A DNA stretch of 64,000 nt, from NCBI RefSeq assembly GCF_001742185.1, contig NZ_CP015750.1, positions 1,240,001 through 1,304,000 of the forward strand, in the 5' to 3' direction. Numbering within the stretch: the first letter of the stretch is position 1; the number at the start of each line of letters is the position of its first letter. Shown one piece after another: positions 55,837 to 64,000 of the stretch. The stretch is from Pectobacterium wasabiae CFBP 3304. GTDB lineage: Bacteria > Pseudomonadota > Gammaproteobacteria > Enterobacterales > Enterobacteriaceae. The notes below the pieces were generated by a model, which had not been told where the DNA came from, did no database searches, and saw only the letters and a program-made list of their open reading frames with translations. The position numbers and the translations under genes are program-made.

Positions 55837-57633
55837 ATGAATATTAAACAGAAAATAAACGCAATGACGCTGGAAGAGAAAATCGGACAAAAGCTCATGC
55901 TGGACTTTCGCTACTGGGATCCAACGGGAAAAAGCAATCAGGACATGACAGTTCCCGATGAAACGGTAGGCAAATTAATCACGGATCACCATATTGGTGG
56001 CGTGATCCTGTTTGCCAACAATCTGAAAGATAAGCAGCAAATTAAAAAGCTGACAGCTTGGTATGCCGCGATGGAAGTCGGTGGTGGCGTCCGATTATTC
56101 ATTAGCACAGATAACGAAGGGGGCAACGTTTTCCGCCTACCGCGCGGCGATTACACATCATTTCCCGGCAACATGGCGTTATCTGCAGCGATTGAAGGGG
56201 GTTCCGATATACAGATTGCCAGCGAACAGGGTCGTCTGATGGCACAAGACATGCTTGTTATGCATATCAATACCAACTTTGCACCGGTCGTTGATGTCAA
56301 CACTAACCCTTTCAACCCAGTCATTAACGTGCGTGCTTTCAGCGACGACGCGGACACCGTTTATCGTGTGGCGGAAAAAATGACGGCAGGCATGAAAGAT
56401 CAAGGATTGATCACCGCTTACAAGCATTTTCCGGGGCACGGCAGTACCTCCACGGATTCTCATACTGGCCTACCTCGTGTCGACCGCTCACGAAAAAGCG
56501 CCTTTGCCATCGATATCATGCCTTATAAGCGGGCTATTGATAACCAGACAGTACCGGATATGGTCATGACGGCCCATATTCAGTATCCGGCACTGGATAA
56601 CTCTCAGGTCACTACACGTAACGGTGAGAAAATTACGGTGCCTGCGACCATGTCACATGCGATCCAGACTGATATCCTGCGCGGTGAGTTGGGCTATGCT
56701 GGAGTGACGATTTCAGATGCACTGGATATGGGCGCGATTGCCGATCATTTCAGTCAGGAAGAAGCCGTCCGACAGGTGTTTACCGCTGGCGTGGATATAG
56801 CCCTGATGCCCATCAGCATTTCATCTCCTGATCAGATCAAACGCTTGCCAGACTTGATCCAGCACATTGTGGACACGGTGAAGAAAGGGAACATCAGAGA
56901 AACCGAGATTGATGCGTCGGTAGAGCGCATCTTAACCCTCAAAGCACGGTATCACCTTTTATGTGAGAAAAAACAAACTGTCGCTGACGACTCTTCTACA
57001 CGGGGATGCGCGGTAGAAAAACACATTGCCGATCGTTCCATAACTGTGGTGATCAACCAGCAATCACTGCTGCCATTAAGAGACAAAACTCTGCGCTATT
57101 TTATCCTGACCCCTTGGGGAGAGCAGGCCAAAGGCATTGCAACCGTGATGACACAGGAGGGATACCTAAATGTGGTTGCTGCGAAGGAAACGGAACTGAC
57201 CGATGCCCAAGTCAGAGATCACATTTCCAACTGTGACGTATTTCTTCTCGGGACGCTGTCAACCCGCTTTACGCCAGTTGAGCAGGATGGCACTGCCACC
57301 GCAAAAGCAGAAGACGGTGTCGCTAATAACCCATACCCGAACTGGTTACGACATGCTGCCGATCTGGGGAAAAAACGCATTCACCTTTCACTACGTGCAC
57401 CGTATGACATTATCAACTACGCTGGCGACGTTAACGCTGCTGTGGCGACGTATTCCTATTACGGGTATGACAATGGCAGCTGGCGTGGCCACTCGATGAT
57501 ATCTTTGGCGGAGGTGCTGACAGGTAAGCGCGCGCCACAGGGGAAACTCCCAGTCAATATCTGGAAAAACTACGATGTGGAGACGGATACCGGTACGGTG
57601 GCGTTTTCTAGAGGGTTTGGGCTGAGCTGGTAA
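55837..57633 (+). CDS. Glycoside hydrolase family 3 protein, beta-N-acetylglucosaminidase-like
   Basis: 598 aa, no signal peptide, so cytoplasmic. The N-terminal GH3 domain has TDNEGGNVFRLPRG, the NagZ-type motif YKHFPGHGSTSTDSHTGLPRVD (Asp-His catalytic dyad) and TISDALDMGAI with the nucleophile Asp. A C-terminal alpha/beta domain (about residues 390-598) makes it a two-domain form like Bacillus NagZ rather than the 340-aa enteric NagZ. It may act on muropeptide- or chitin-derived GlcNAc glycosides. It occupies the place of gntU-gntK between yhgN and yhhW, so it was probably acquired. Confidence 0.85.
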   Translation: MNIKQKINAMTLEEKIGQKLMLDFRYWDPTGKSNQDMTVPDETVGKLITDHHIGGVILFANNLKDKQQIKKLTAWYAAMEVGGGVRLFISTDNEGGNVFRLPRGDYTSFPGNMALSAAIEGGSDIQIASEQGRLMAQDMLVMHINTNFAPVVDVNTNPFNPVINVRAFSDDADTVYRVAEKMTAGMKDQGLITAYKHFPGHGSTSTDSHTGLPRVDRSRKSAFAIDIMPYKRAIDNQTVPDMVMTAHIQYPALDNSQVTTRNGEKITVPATMSHAIQTDILRGELGYAGVTISDALDMGAIADHFSQEEAVRQVFTAGVDIALMPISISSPDQIKRLPDLIQHIVDTVKKGNIRETEIDASVERILTLKARYHLLCEKKQTVADDSSTRGCAVEKHIADRSITVVINQQSLLPLRDKTLRYFILTPWGEQAKGIATVMTQEGYLNVVAAKETELTDAQVRDHISNCDVFLLGTLSTRFTPVEQDGTATAKAEDGVANNPYPNWLRHAADLGKKRIHLSLRAPYDIINYAGDVNAAVATYSYYGYDNGSWRGHSMISLAEVLTGKRAPQGKLPVNIWKNYDVETDTGTVAFSRGFGLSW

Positions 57634-57642
57634 TGTGGCTGA

Positions 57643-57675
57643 AATAAGCCCGCGTCCTTTCTACGCGGGCTTATT
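57643..57675. terminator. Bidirectional terminator between GH3 gene and yhhW
   Basis: AATAAGCCCGCG (57643-57654) and CGCGGGCTTATT (57664-57675) form a perfect 12-bp stem with a 9-nt loop between convergent genes. Confidence 0.82.
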
Positions 57676-57691
57676 AACGTCCTCGCCATCG

Positions 57692-58387
57692 TTATACTGG
57701 CGGCAAATCAAACAGCAGAATTTCGCTATCTTCGCTGGCGTGTACGGAAATAGCCGCTTCGTCCCAGACCGCAAATGCATCGCTGGTTTCCGCTTTTTGG
57801 CCGTTAATCTCTACACTGCCGCGCACCACTTGAACCCAAATGCGACGATCGGCCTGAATCTGATACACCGATTGTTCCTGCGCTTTCAGCGCCCAGCGCC
57901 ACAGCGTCATGTCCTGAAAGACTTTCAGCGAGCCTTCACGCGCATCCGGGGACAGCACCAGTTGACGCCCCTGAAGCACATCAAAGCGCTTCTGCTCGTA
58001 GCGTGGCGTCAGTCCGGTTTTTTCCGGGATAATCCAGATCTGGTACAGATGCAGTTGTTCGTCCTTGCTGGCATTGTATTCAGAATGACGAATGCCCGTT
58101 CCTGCGCTCATAATCTGGAATTCACCCGCTGGCACCTGCTCTTTATTTCCCATGCTGTCCTGATGCTCAACCGCGCCGGACAAGACATAGGTCAGAATTT
58201 CCATATCTTTATGCGGGTGCGTGCCGAAACCCTGACCGCCTTCAATAAAGTCTTCGTTAATCACGCGCAGTGCTGAGAATCCCATGAAATCAGGATCGTA
58301 ATAATCGGCAAATGAGAACGTGTGCCAACTGTCGAGCCAGCCGTGATTAGCATGTCCGCGATCTTGCGCTTGACGTAAATAGATCAT
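57692..58387 (-). CDS. yhhW: Pirin-family quercetin dioxygenase YhhW
   Basis: 231 aa bicupin, as in E. coli. The metal site is seen as His57 and His59 in GFGTHPHKDMEILTYVL and later His/Glu in GTGIRHSEYN. E. coli YhhW shows quercetin 2,3-dioxygenase activity in vitro; its cellular substrate is unknown. It lies downstream of ryhB in the same direction. yhhX, between yhhW and ryhB in E. coli, is absent. Confidence 0.95.
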   Translation of the reverse strand: MIYLRQAQDRGHANHGWLDSWHTFSFADYYDPDFMGFSALRVINEDFIEGGQGFGTHPHKDMEILTYVLSGAVEHQDSMGNKEQVPAGEFQIMSAGTGIRHSEYNASKDEQLHLYQIWIIPEKTGLTPRYEQKRFDVLQGRQLVLSPDAREGSLKVFQDMTLWRWALKAQEQSVYQIQADRRIWVQVVRGSVEINGQKAETSDAFAVWDEAAISVHASEDSEILLFDLPPV

Positions 58388-58509
58388 GTTCTTTCCTCCT
58401 GCGTTTCTGATAAGGAAAGTGTAACGGGCGGTGATAAATAAGATAGCGCAAAAAACTCACCGCTCTGTTCGAAAAATCAGAACGGGATGAAGGGCTGGAG
58501 GGAAATGGC

Positions 58510-58641
58510 AAAAAAAAAGCCAGCACCCGAGCTGGCTAAATAATACTGGAAGCAATGTGAGCAATGTCGTGCCTTCACAGGGAAACCGGACCGTCATCAA
58601 CACCATTAACACAGGCACATGACACCGCTCCCCCGGAACGC
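58510..58641 (-). ncRNA. ryhB: Iron-responsive small RNA RyhB, with an apparently long 5' part
   Basis: The minus strand contains the RyhB core GCACGACATTGCTCACATTG followed by CTTCCAGTATTATTTAGCCA, then a terminator stem AGCCAGC..GCTGGCT and nine T. This is nearly identical to E. coli RyhB, which pairs with mRNAs of iron-using proteins. The site, next to yhhW, is also conserved. A Fur-like box and a -10-like TATTAT lie about 65-75 nt further upstream than in E. coli, so the RNA would be about 130 nt instead of 90; the start is estimated. Confidence 0.9.
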
Positions 58642-58643
58642 AC

Positions 58644-58662
58644 AGCAATAATAATCATTATC
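58644..58662 (-). promoter_or_regulatory. Fur box of ryhB
   Basis: The plus-strand sequence AGCAATAATAATCATTATC matches the 19-bp Fur consensus at 15 positions. It overlaps the candidate ryhB promoter (TTTACA, 18 nt, TATTAT on the minus strand), so iron-loaded Fur would repress the RNA. Confidence 0.75.
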
Positions 58663-58740
58663 ATTCGCACTTGTAAAGTGCTTTTTGCGATAAATTCTTA
58701 TTCTCAATACGGACCACAGAACAGCGCGTTTGGCTTAATA

Positions 58741-58809
58741 CCGATCGTTTAAACACCGAGATACACGGAGCGAGGAATCCTTACGGGAACCTCATCCCCG
58801 TGTTCCTCC
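58741..58809 (-). repeat. Dispersed palindromic repeat, copy 2
   Basis: Reverse-oriented relative of the element at 22941-23019. It reads on the minus strand AGGAGGAACACGGGGATGAG then GTTCCCGTAAGGATTCCTCG, CTCCGTGTATCTCGGTGTTT and AAACGATCGG. Compared with copy 1 it lacks about 11 nt after CCGTG. It lies between the ryhB promoter and glpC. Confidence 0.75.
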
Positions 58810-58861
58810 TAAAATGAGGATTACGTGACCTGCATTATTCGTTTTGATCCGCTTTTGCTTG

Positions 58862-60073
58862 TTACTCTGGCTGTGCTAATGACCTTGCCAGCAGCGTGAT
58901 CGGGTGCTCACATAGCTTGCTAGTCGACATCTCAATCTGCCATTTACAGGTTTCGCAGTCCGTCACCACGATATCAACCCCGCTTTCTTCAATCTGCTGG
59001 AACAGCGGAGCGCCAATGCCTTGCGAGGTGGCATAATTCTCTTTCTTAAAGCCGTAGGTGCCCGCAATACCGCAGCACTGGGAATCCAGCATCACCAGTT
59101 CAAGACCGGGGATGCGTTGCAGCAGCGCTAAGGTATACGCCGTCCAGCCCATCCGTTCCAGGTGGCAGGGCGTATGATAGGCCACCCGCAGCGGCAATTT
59201 ACGCAGCGGCAGCGTTCGCCCTTCTTCTTCCAACAGACGATAGAGTTGCCGCGTCACCAGTTCGATACCATCGCGCACGTGCCCATTGTCCACACCCAGC
59301 AGATGCGGATACTCATCCCGCAGCGTGAACGTACAACTGGATGACGTCGCAACCACTGGAAGAGACTTATGATTGATCGCCTCATCCAGCGACGTAATAT
59401 TCGCGTGCGCCTGCTTTCTGGCCTTGTCGTGAAAACCATTGGCAATCAGCGGCACACCGCAGCACTTCTCTTTATTCAGCAACTGAACGCCAATACCCAT
59501 CGCGTTAAAGACCTGAACCAGATCTTTACCTAACTGTGGATGGTTGTAGTTCACATAGCAGCCGTGGAAATACGCGACCTGCTCATCATAGGCCCGTTGC
59601 TTTGCAGCCTGCTGGCGATACCAGCGCCGGAAAGTACCGAACGAATATTTCGGCAACTGGCGACGATGGTCGATTTTCAACGCTTTATCCAACAACTGGC
59701 GCACCGGTTTCAGGCTGGTAGCCGTATTGACCAATGGCGCAAACGGCGTAGCAATCGATCCCATGAGGTCGGTATGGCTCAGAATGGCATCGCGCAGCGT
59801 CGGCTTATGAGTACTGTGTACCGCTTTCGCACGCTGAATGATGTCGCCGATTTTGACATCCGACGGACACGCAACTTCACAGCGTTTGCAGTTGGTGCAG
59901 TATTTCAGCGCATCATCATACAAAGCCGGATCTTTGCGCCGCAGGCGCTCGCCATCCGGCCCAGCCTGTTTCGGGCCAGGATAGAGCGGGTTCACGCGCG
60001 AAACCGGACAGTACGTGGTACAGACCGTACACTTGATGCAATCTTCAAAACTGTTGTCGCTAAGCAGGCTCAT
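58862..60073 (-). CDS. glpC: Anaerobic glycerol-3-phosphate dehydrogenase subunit C, GlpC
   Basis: 403 aa membrane-associated Fe-S subunit. Two ferredoxin-type clusters are seen in CIKCTVCTTYCPVSRVNP and CTNCKRCEVACPSDVKIG, and CCG motifs of the CCG/heterodisulfide-reductase type in NKEKCCGVPL and DSQCCGIAG. It passes electrons from GlpAB to menaquinone. The start (MSLLSDNSFEDCIKC) overlaps the glpB stop as ATGA; the frame is open 23 codons upstream. Confidence 0.96.
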   Translation of the reverse strand: MSLLSDNSFEDCIKCTVCTTYCPVSRVNPLYPGPKQAGPDGERLRRKDPALYDDALKYCTNCKRCEVACPSDVKIGDIIQRAKAVHSTHKPTLRDAILSHTDLMGSIATPFAPLVNTATSLKPVRQLLDKALKIDHRRQLPKYSFGTFRRWYRQQAAKQRAYDEQVAYFHGCYVNYNHPQLGKDLVQVFNAMGIGVQLLNKEKCCGVPLIANGFHDKARKQAHANITSLDEAINHKSLPVVATSSSCTFTLRDEYPHLLGVDNGHVRDGIELVTRQLYRLLEEEGRTLPLRKLPLRVAYHTPCHLERMGWTAYTLALLQRIPGLELVMLDSQCCGIAGTYGFKKENYATSQGIGAPLFQQIEESGVDIVVTDCETCKWQIEMSTSKLCEHPITLLARSLAQPE

Positions 60074-61332
60074 AGATTGCCCTCCTTCAAAATCTGTTCG
60101 GCAACATGGAGCGCACTGAGCAAGGAAACCCCTGCGCCACATCCCTGCACAATGGGGTCGAAACCTTCCAGCACCGCGCCAATCGCATACAGATTGTTGA
60201 CCGTTTTTCCCCCGATACGCGGATGCAGATGTTCATCGACAATCGCACCAAATTGCATATAAGGTTGCGGCGCAAACACGTCCTGCTGGCTCCAATCCTC
60301 GCGCTGCTCAGCAAACCGAACATCCAGCCCAAAGACGGGTTCGGTCACCCGATCGAACTGTGTCACCAGCCCGTTACTGAAGAAACTTCCGCTCGCCAAT
60401 ACCGCATGCTTCGCCCGCAGCGGAATATCGCGATGATGGTGGCTATGGACTGCGATCTCCTGCGGCGACAGTGATGCGCGCACCGCGCGATCGCCCGGCA
60501 TCACCATGCCGCCCAGTTGGCGAAAACGCTGTGACAGCGCCTGATGTAACCGTAGCCCGAGTACCGACGGCGGTAATGTCGGTAACAACAGCACCGGTTT
60601 ACCTAACGCATCAGCCAGTTCACGCACGATCTCAGGGCGATCTAGCCCCAGACAGGCAGGCATGATGATGGCGTCGTTACCGTGGGCCAGAAGCGATAAC
60701 TCTTCCACCAGCGCCGCGCGATTTTCCGGTCGATCAAGCACACGGGCGATATTTACCGCACGGAATTCGCTGGGGTTTTGACGTAACCGATCCAGCACGG
60801 GCAGCTTGAGTTCATCACTGCGTGCCGCGATCCCCTGCGTCTGAAGCGTACCGGCCACAATACGAGACTGAAAATCCAGAAAGCCTTCAATACCGGCAAT
60901 GAGTGGGTTGTCGCCAAAACGGGAATCCGGCAGGCCACGTGTGACGCCGTCCACCGGGCTCAGCCAGCATGCGCGAAATTTACCTAACGGCGTCATACGC
61001 CAGTGATTGTGCCGATGGTCGCCCAACAGGGTGATATTGCTGCGCTCCAGCAACGCTTCCACCTGTGGTAGCAAGGCCGATACCGCTGCCGCGCCCATAC
61101 GGGAATAAGGATGATGAGGAGCCTGACGCGCCAGCGCATCCAGCGCCTCAAGCGGCTGGTTAACGGGCTGCCCGTCAGGAAGATGGGAAAGTAAATCCAG
61201 TGCACCGGACGAAAAATGCAGTGCATTCTGCCCAGCGCTGACAATCGCGCAGCGTTTTCCCTGCTCCGATAACCGAATACCGCAGGTCAGCCCCGCCAGC
61301 CCGCCGCCGATAATCACAACATCATAGCGCAT
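60070..61332 (-). CDS. glpB: Anaerobic glycerol-3-phosphate dehydrogenase subunit B, GlpB
   Basis: 420 aa (E. coli 419) flavin-binding subunit. It begins MRYDVVIIGGGLAGLTCGIRLSEQGKRCAIVSAGQNALHFSSGALDLL, a dinucleotide-binding fold, and ends NNLYAIGAVLEGFDPIVQGCGAGVSLLSALHVAEQIL. It starts within the end of glpA (11-nt overlap) and is coupled to glpC. Confidence 0.96.
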   Translation of the reverse strand: MRYDVVIIGGGLAGLTCGIRLSEQGKRCAIVSAGQNALHFSSGALDLLSHLPDGQPVNQPLEALDALARQAPHHPYSRMGAAAVSALLPQVEALLERSNITLLGDHRHNHWRMTPLGKFRACWLSPVDGVTRGLPDSRFGDNPLIAGIEGFLDFQSRIVAGTLQTQGIAARSDELKLPVLDRLRQNPSEFRAVNIARVLDRPENRAALVEELSLLAHGNDAIIMPACLGLDRPEIVRELADALGKPVLLLPTLPPSVLGLRLHQALSQRFRQLGGMVMPGDRAVRASLSPQEIAVHSHHHRDIPLRAKHAVLASGSFFSNGLVTQFDRVTEPVFGLDVRFAEQREDWSQQDVFAPQPYMQFGAIVDEHLHPRIGGKTVNNLYAIGAVLEGFDPIVQGCGAGVSLLSALHVAEQILKEGNL

Positions 61333-62992
61333 GACGATCCTCCTGACTGTCGCTGGCCGTCAGACCGCACAATCCCTGATAAATCCAACTGGTAAACTCG
61401 CTTTCGCGCAGCGCATTGCCCCACGCAATCGGGCGAATCCCTTTCCAGCGTTCGTTCAAAAATTGACTGAGCTGCGTGAGCGACTGTTCCGGCGTCGCGG
61501 TGCCCAGACGGCATAGCAGACCTGCCGCACGGCAGGCGCACAATTCACCCTGACAGGTGCCCATACCAACACGAGTACGCCGACGCAAATCAATCAGGTT
61601 ATTCACCTGCAACGATTCCACTGCGTAGCGCACTTCTCCCGCCGTCACGGCCTCACATTCACACACCAGGCTGCGATCCAGACGTTCACCGGACAGCATT
61701 CTTCCAGCGCGTTCACCGTGGCGGTAAATCGCCGAACCGCGCAGCGGCGCAGAGAGCGGTTTTGCCGCAGGATAAGCAGATAAAGCATGAGGGGCGGTTT
61801 TCACCTCCTCCAGCGATTCAGAACCGGGCAGCGGCGTCTGTGCCGTCGAGCAAGCGACGTTATGACCCAGCTTTTTGCAGATAGCGTCCGTCACCCATTC
61901 CGCCATCAGGCGATAGGTCATCAGCTTGCCGCCGGTGATAGTAATAAACCCCTCCAGCCCGTCACGGCTGGCATGGTCAAGCAGCACAATGCCGCGACTC
62001 ACGCTACGCCCGCTAGGATCGCTATCGTTGGCAACCAGCGGGCGAACGCCCGCATAGGCACGTAGAATTCGCGTGCTTGCCAGCGACGGCGCCAACATTG
62101 AGCCTTCCCGCATCAGCGTTTCCACTTCAGCAGGCGTCACCAGCATATTGTCGATTTGATCGTAGTCGATGTGGGTTGAGGTGGTGCCAATCAGCGAAAT
62201 GGTATCGCCCGGCACCAGAATGTCGGCATCTGCCGGTTTACGACAGCGGTTGATCACCATGTTGTTAATGCGGTGCCCAAGAATCAGCAGCGCACCTTTT
62301 GCCGGGAACATGCGCACGCGCAGATCGGCATATTCCGCAATGTGTTGTCCCCAAATACCACCCGCGTTGACCACCACCTGCGCATATATTTCTGTTTCTA
62401 CACCTTTTTTATGGTCGAAAACGCGCACGCCGGTAATACGATCGCCCTGACGAATCAGCCCAATGACCTCATGATAGGTTAGAACTTCCGCGCCATGCTC
62501 GCAGGCATCGATCATGTTGGCCGCCGTCAGGCGAAAAGGATCGACAGAGCCATCCGGCACGCGAACCGCACCAATCAACGTCGGATTTGCCGCAGGCTCC
62601 AGCCGTAGCGCTTCCTGCGGGTCTATTGCCTGCGCGCCAATCCCTGCCTGCTGGCAAGCGGTAATGAACTGCGTCTGCCAGCCGAGATCGTCTTCCGGCA
62701 AGGTGATAAACAGACCGTCGGTTGGCTCAATGCAATGGCGGGCGATCCGCCGGAGGATCTGGTTCTCTTCAATACATTCGCGGGCAGACTCACCATCGGT
62801 TACCGCATAGCGGGCACCGCTGTGTAATAAGCCGTGATTACGCCCGGTCGCTCCGGTCGCAATATCATAACGTTCAAGCAACAGGCAGCGCAGCCCACGC
62901 AGGGCACAATCCCGTGCCGTACCCGCCCCCGTCGCACCACCGCCGATGACAACCACGTCAGTTTCACGCCAGTTCCCAGTATTTTGCTTCAT
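61322..62992 (-). CDS. glpA: Anaerobic glycerol-3-phosphate dehydrogenase subunit A, GlpA
   Basis: 556 aa (E. coli 542) catalytic FAD subunit that oxidises glycerol-3-phosphate when oxygen is absent. It has TDVVVIGGGATGAGTARDCALRGLRCLLLE, ATGRNHGLLHSGARYAV, ITGGKLMTYRLMAEWVTDAI and a C-terminal BFD-like cysteine region (CECEAVTAGEVRYAV, GMGTCQGELCACRAAGLLCR). The ATG giving MKQNTGNWRETD is chosen; the frame is open 42 codons upstream into the promoter region. It is divergent from glpT. Confidence 0.96.
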   Translation of the reverse strand: MKQNTGNWRETDVVVIGGGATGAGTARDCALRGLRCLLLERYDIATGATGRNHGLLHSGARYAVTDGESARECIEENQILRRIARHCIEPTDGLFITLPEDDLGWQTQFITACQQAGIGAQAIDPQEALRLEPAANPTLIGAVRVPDGSVDPFRLTAANMIDACEHGAEVLTYHEVIGLIRQGDRITGVRVFDHKKGVETEIYAQVVVNAGGIWGQHIAEYADLRVRMFPAKGALLILGHRINNMVINRCRKPADADILVPGDTISLIGTTSTHIDYDQIDNMLVTPAEVETLMREGSMLAPSLASTRILRAYAGVRPLVANDSDPSGRSVSRGIVLLDHASRDGLEGFITITGGKLMTYRLMAEWVTDAICKKLGHNVACSTAQTPLPGSESLEEVKTAPHALSAYPAAKPLSAPLRGSAIYRHGERAGRMLSGERLDRSLVCECEAVTAGEVRYAVESLQVNNLIDLRRRTRVGMGTCQGELCACRAAGLLCRLGTATPEQSLTQLSQFLNERWKGIRPIAWGNALRESEFTSWIYQGLCGLTASDSQEDRHAL

Positions 62993-63312
62993 GTTCTCGC
63001 TCCAGGCGGAGGATATAGAGGGTATGTATGTTGCTATTGGGACACAAAAAGGAGGGTTAATGTTTGATAAAGAGCAAAAACGAACACTAAACGAAAATAA
63101 ATGAGAGTTTAAAAACAATAAGTGTGATTTACATCACTAAAACCACACTGTGGAATTTTCCGATTCTGTTAACATGAGCGCAAAAATCGTCACAGTTTCA
63201 TAAAAGTGTAACATTAGCGTCATGAATCACACTCATTTGCACGCTATCCCCTTACAATAACGTTCGTAATAGAACAAAAAAGCTATCGTTTTTTTTCGCA
63301 TTGGAGATATCT
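62993..63312. promoter_or_regulatory. glpA-glpT divergent control region
   Basis: 320 nt without genes. A strong CRP site, TGTGA-TTTACA-TCACT, is at 63123-63138, near the middle. A GlpR-like operator, AACGTTCG-TAAT-AGAACA, is at 63259-63276 on the glpT side, and further GlpR-like half sites (CGAACA, CGAAAA) are at about 63070-63100 on the glpA side. This matches joint control of glpTQ and glpABC by GlpR and CRP known from E. coli. Confidence 0.75.
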
Positions 63313-64000
63313 ATGCTGAGTATTTTTAGGCCCGCCGCCCACCAGCCACGCGTGTCGCAGGATCGTGTCGATCCCCTCTATCGTCGCCTACGCTGGCAGA
63401 TTTTCATGGGGATCTTTTTTGGCTACGCCGCCTACTATCTGGTACGCAAAAACTTCACACTGGCAATGCCTTATCTGATTGAACAGGGCTTCTCGCGCGG
63501 TGACCTTGGCTTTGCGCTGTCCGGTATCTCCATCGCCTACGGCTTTTCCAAATTCATCATGGGTTCGGTATCTGACCGTTCGAACCCACGGGTTTTCCTA
63601 CCTGCCGGTCTGATTCTGGCGGCTGCCGTCATGCTATTCATGGGCTTCGTACCGTGGGCAACCTCCAGCATTGCAGTCATGTTCGTCTTACTGTTCCTGT
63701 GCGGCTGGTTCCAGGGAATGGGCTGGCCACCGTGCGGACGCACCATGGTTCACTGGTGGTCACAAAAAGAACGTGGCGGCATCGTGTCCGTATGGAACTG
63801 CGCGCATAACGTCGGTGGCGGGCTTCCACCTCTGCTGTTCCTGCTGGGTATGGCCTGGTTTAACGACTGGAAAGCCGCACTCTACATGCCAGCCTTCGCC
63901 GCCATTCTGGTTGCACTCATCGCATTTGCCCTAATGCGTGATACCCCGCAATCCTGTGGTCTACCGTCAGTTGAAGAGTACAAAAACGACTATCCGGTTG
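63313..64000 (+). CDS. glpT: Glycerol-3-phosphate transporter GlpT (cut by window edge)
   Basis: The first 229 codons are visible. The complete protein is a twelve-helix MFS antiporter exchanging glycerol-3-phosphate for phosphate. It begins [48 protein letters not shown], including the substrate-binding Arg45-type residue in LVRKNF, and continues with the conserved [15 protein letters not shown] and [21 protein letters not shown]. The start has a GGAG-type ribosome site. glpQ would be expected downstream, outside the window. Confidence 0.97.
   Translation, partial: MLSIFRPAAHQPRVSQDRVDPLYRRLRWQIFMGIFFGYAAYYLVRKNFTLAMPYLIEQGFSRGDLGFALSGISIAYGFSKFIMGSVSDRSNPRVFLPAGLILAAAVMLFMGFVPWATSSIAVMFVLLFLCGWFQGMGWPPCGRTMVHWWSQKERGGIVSVWNCAHNVGGGLPPLLFLLGMAWFNDWKAALYMPAFAAILVALIAFALMRDTPQSCGLPSVEEYKNDYPV

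Noticed and set aside
58608..58622. Four-codon frame MCLC with a GGGGGAG ribosome site in the RyhB 5' region
   Set aside because: Too short to call as a gene without expression data; mentioned only within the RyhB finding.

Overview
The window looks like chromosome of a soft-rot enterobacterium, most likely Pectobacterium. The housekeeping genes are very close to E. coli proteins and sit in an E. coli-like order: bioH-gntX-nfuA, malQ-malP-glpR-glpG, glpE, glpD, glgP-A-C-X-B, asd-yhgN, yhhW-ryhB. Pectin-catabolism genes (kdgT, kduI) lie among them. No rRNA, tRNA, CRISPR array or intact insertion sequence was seen.

Region 1 (1-6426, minus strand) is the promoter-proximal part of a bacterial microcompartment operon. 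The order is Fe-alcohol dehydrogenase, pduL, a flavoprotein-like protein, pduN, a PduO C-terminal-type protein, pduW, pduA, pduB and the start of pduP, and it continues off the left edge. The set can oxidise, reduce and phosphorylate an aldehyde made inside a shell. The PduO-like protein lacks the adenosyltransferase domain and no B12 gene is visible, so a glycyl-radical diol dehydratase is the likelier signature enzyme, but that gene is outside the window.

Region 2 (6777-22802) holds tex, an IclR regulator with kdgT-kduI, a three-gene operon of secreted proteins (SUMF1 fold, CarG-like, unknown), and an alkaline phosphatase operon. That operon also encodes a thiol-motif exported protein and a MacB/FtsX-type ABC transporter with a His-rich loop. 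A frameshifted small gene and acrD follow.

Region 3 (23110-50279) is the mal/glp/glg block. It is broken by two insertions. A plus-strand catabolic operon (DeoR-HTH/ribokinase fusion, DapA-family lyase, YhcH-family protein, MFS transporter) separates glpE from glpG. An AT-rich module between glpD and glgP encodes a candidate type VI secretion effector with membrane-associated partners, followed by a PAAR remnant. The module is bounded on the far side by a diverged copy of the glgP 3' end.

Region 4 (50664-64000) holds btsS without btsR, a small unknown gene, asd, yhgN, a decayed gntR, a GH3 glycosidase, yhhW, an apparently long form of the RyhB sRNA, glpABC and the start of divergent glpT. 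The gluconate genes that flank these neighbours in E. coli (gntT, gntU, gntK) are absent, and gntR survives only as a relic. Two inverted copies of a dispersed palindromic repeat lie upstream of acrD and next to ryhB.
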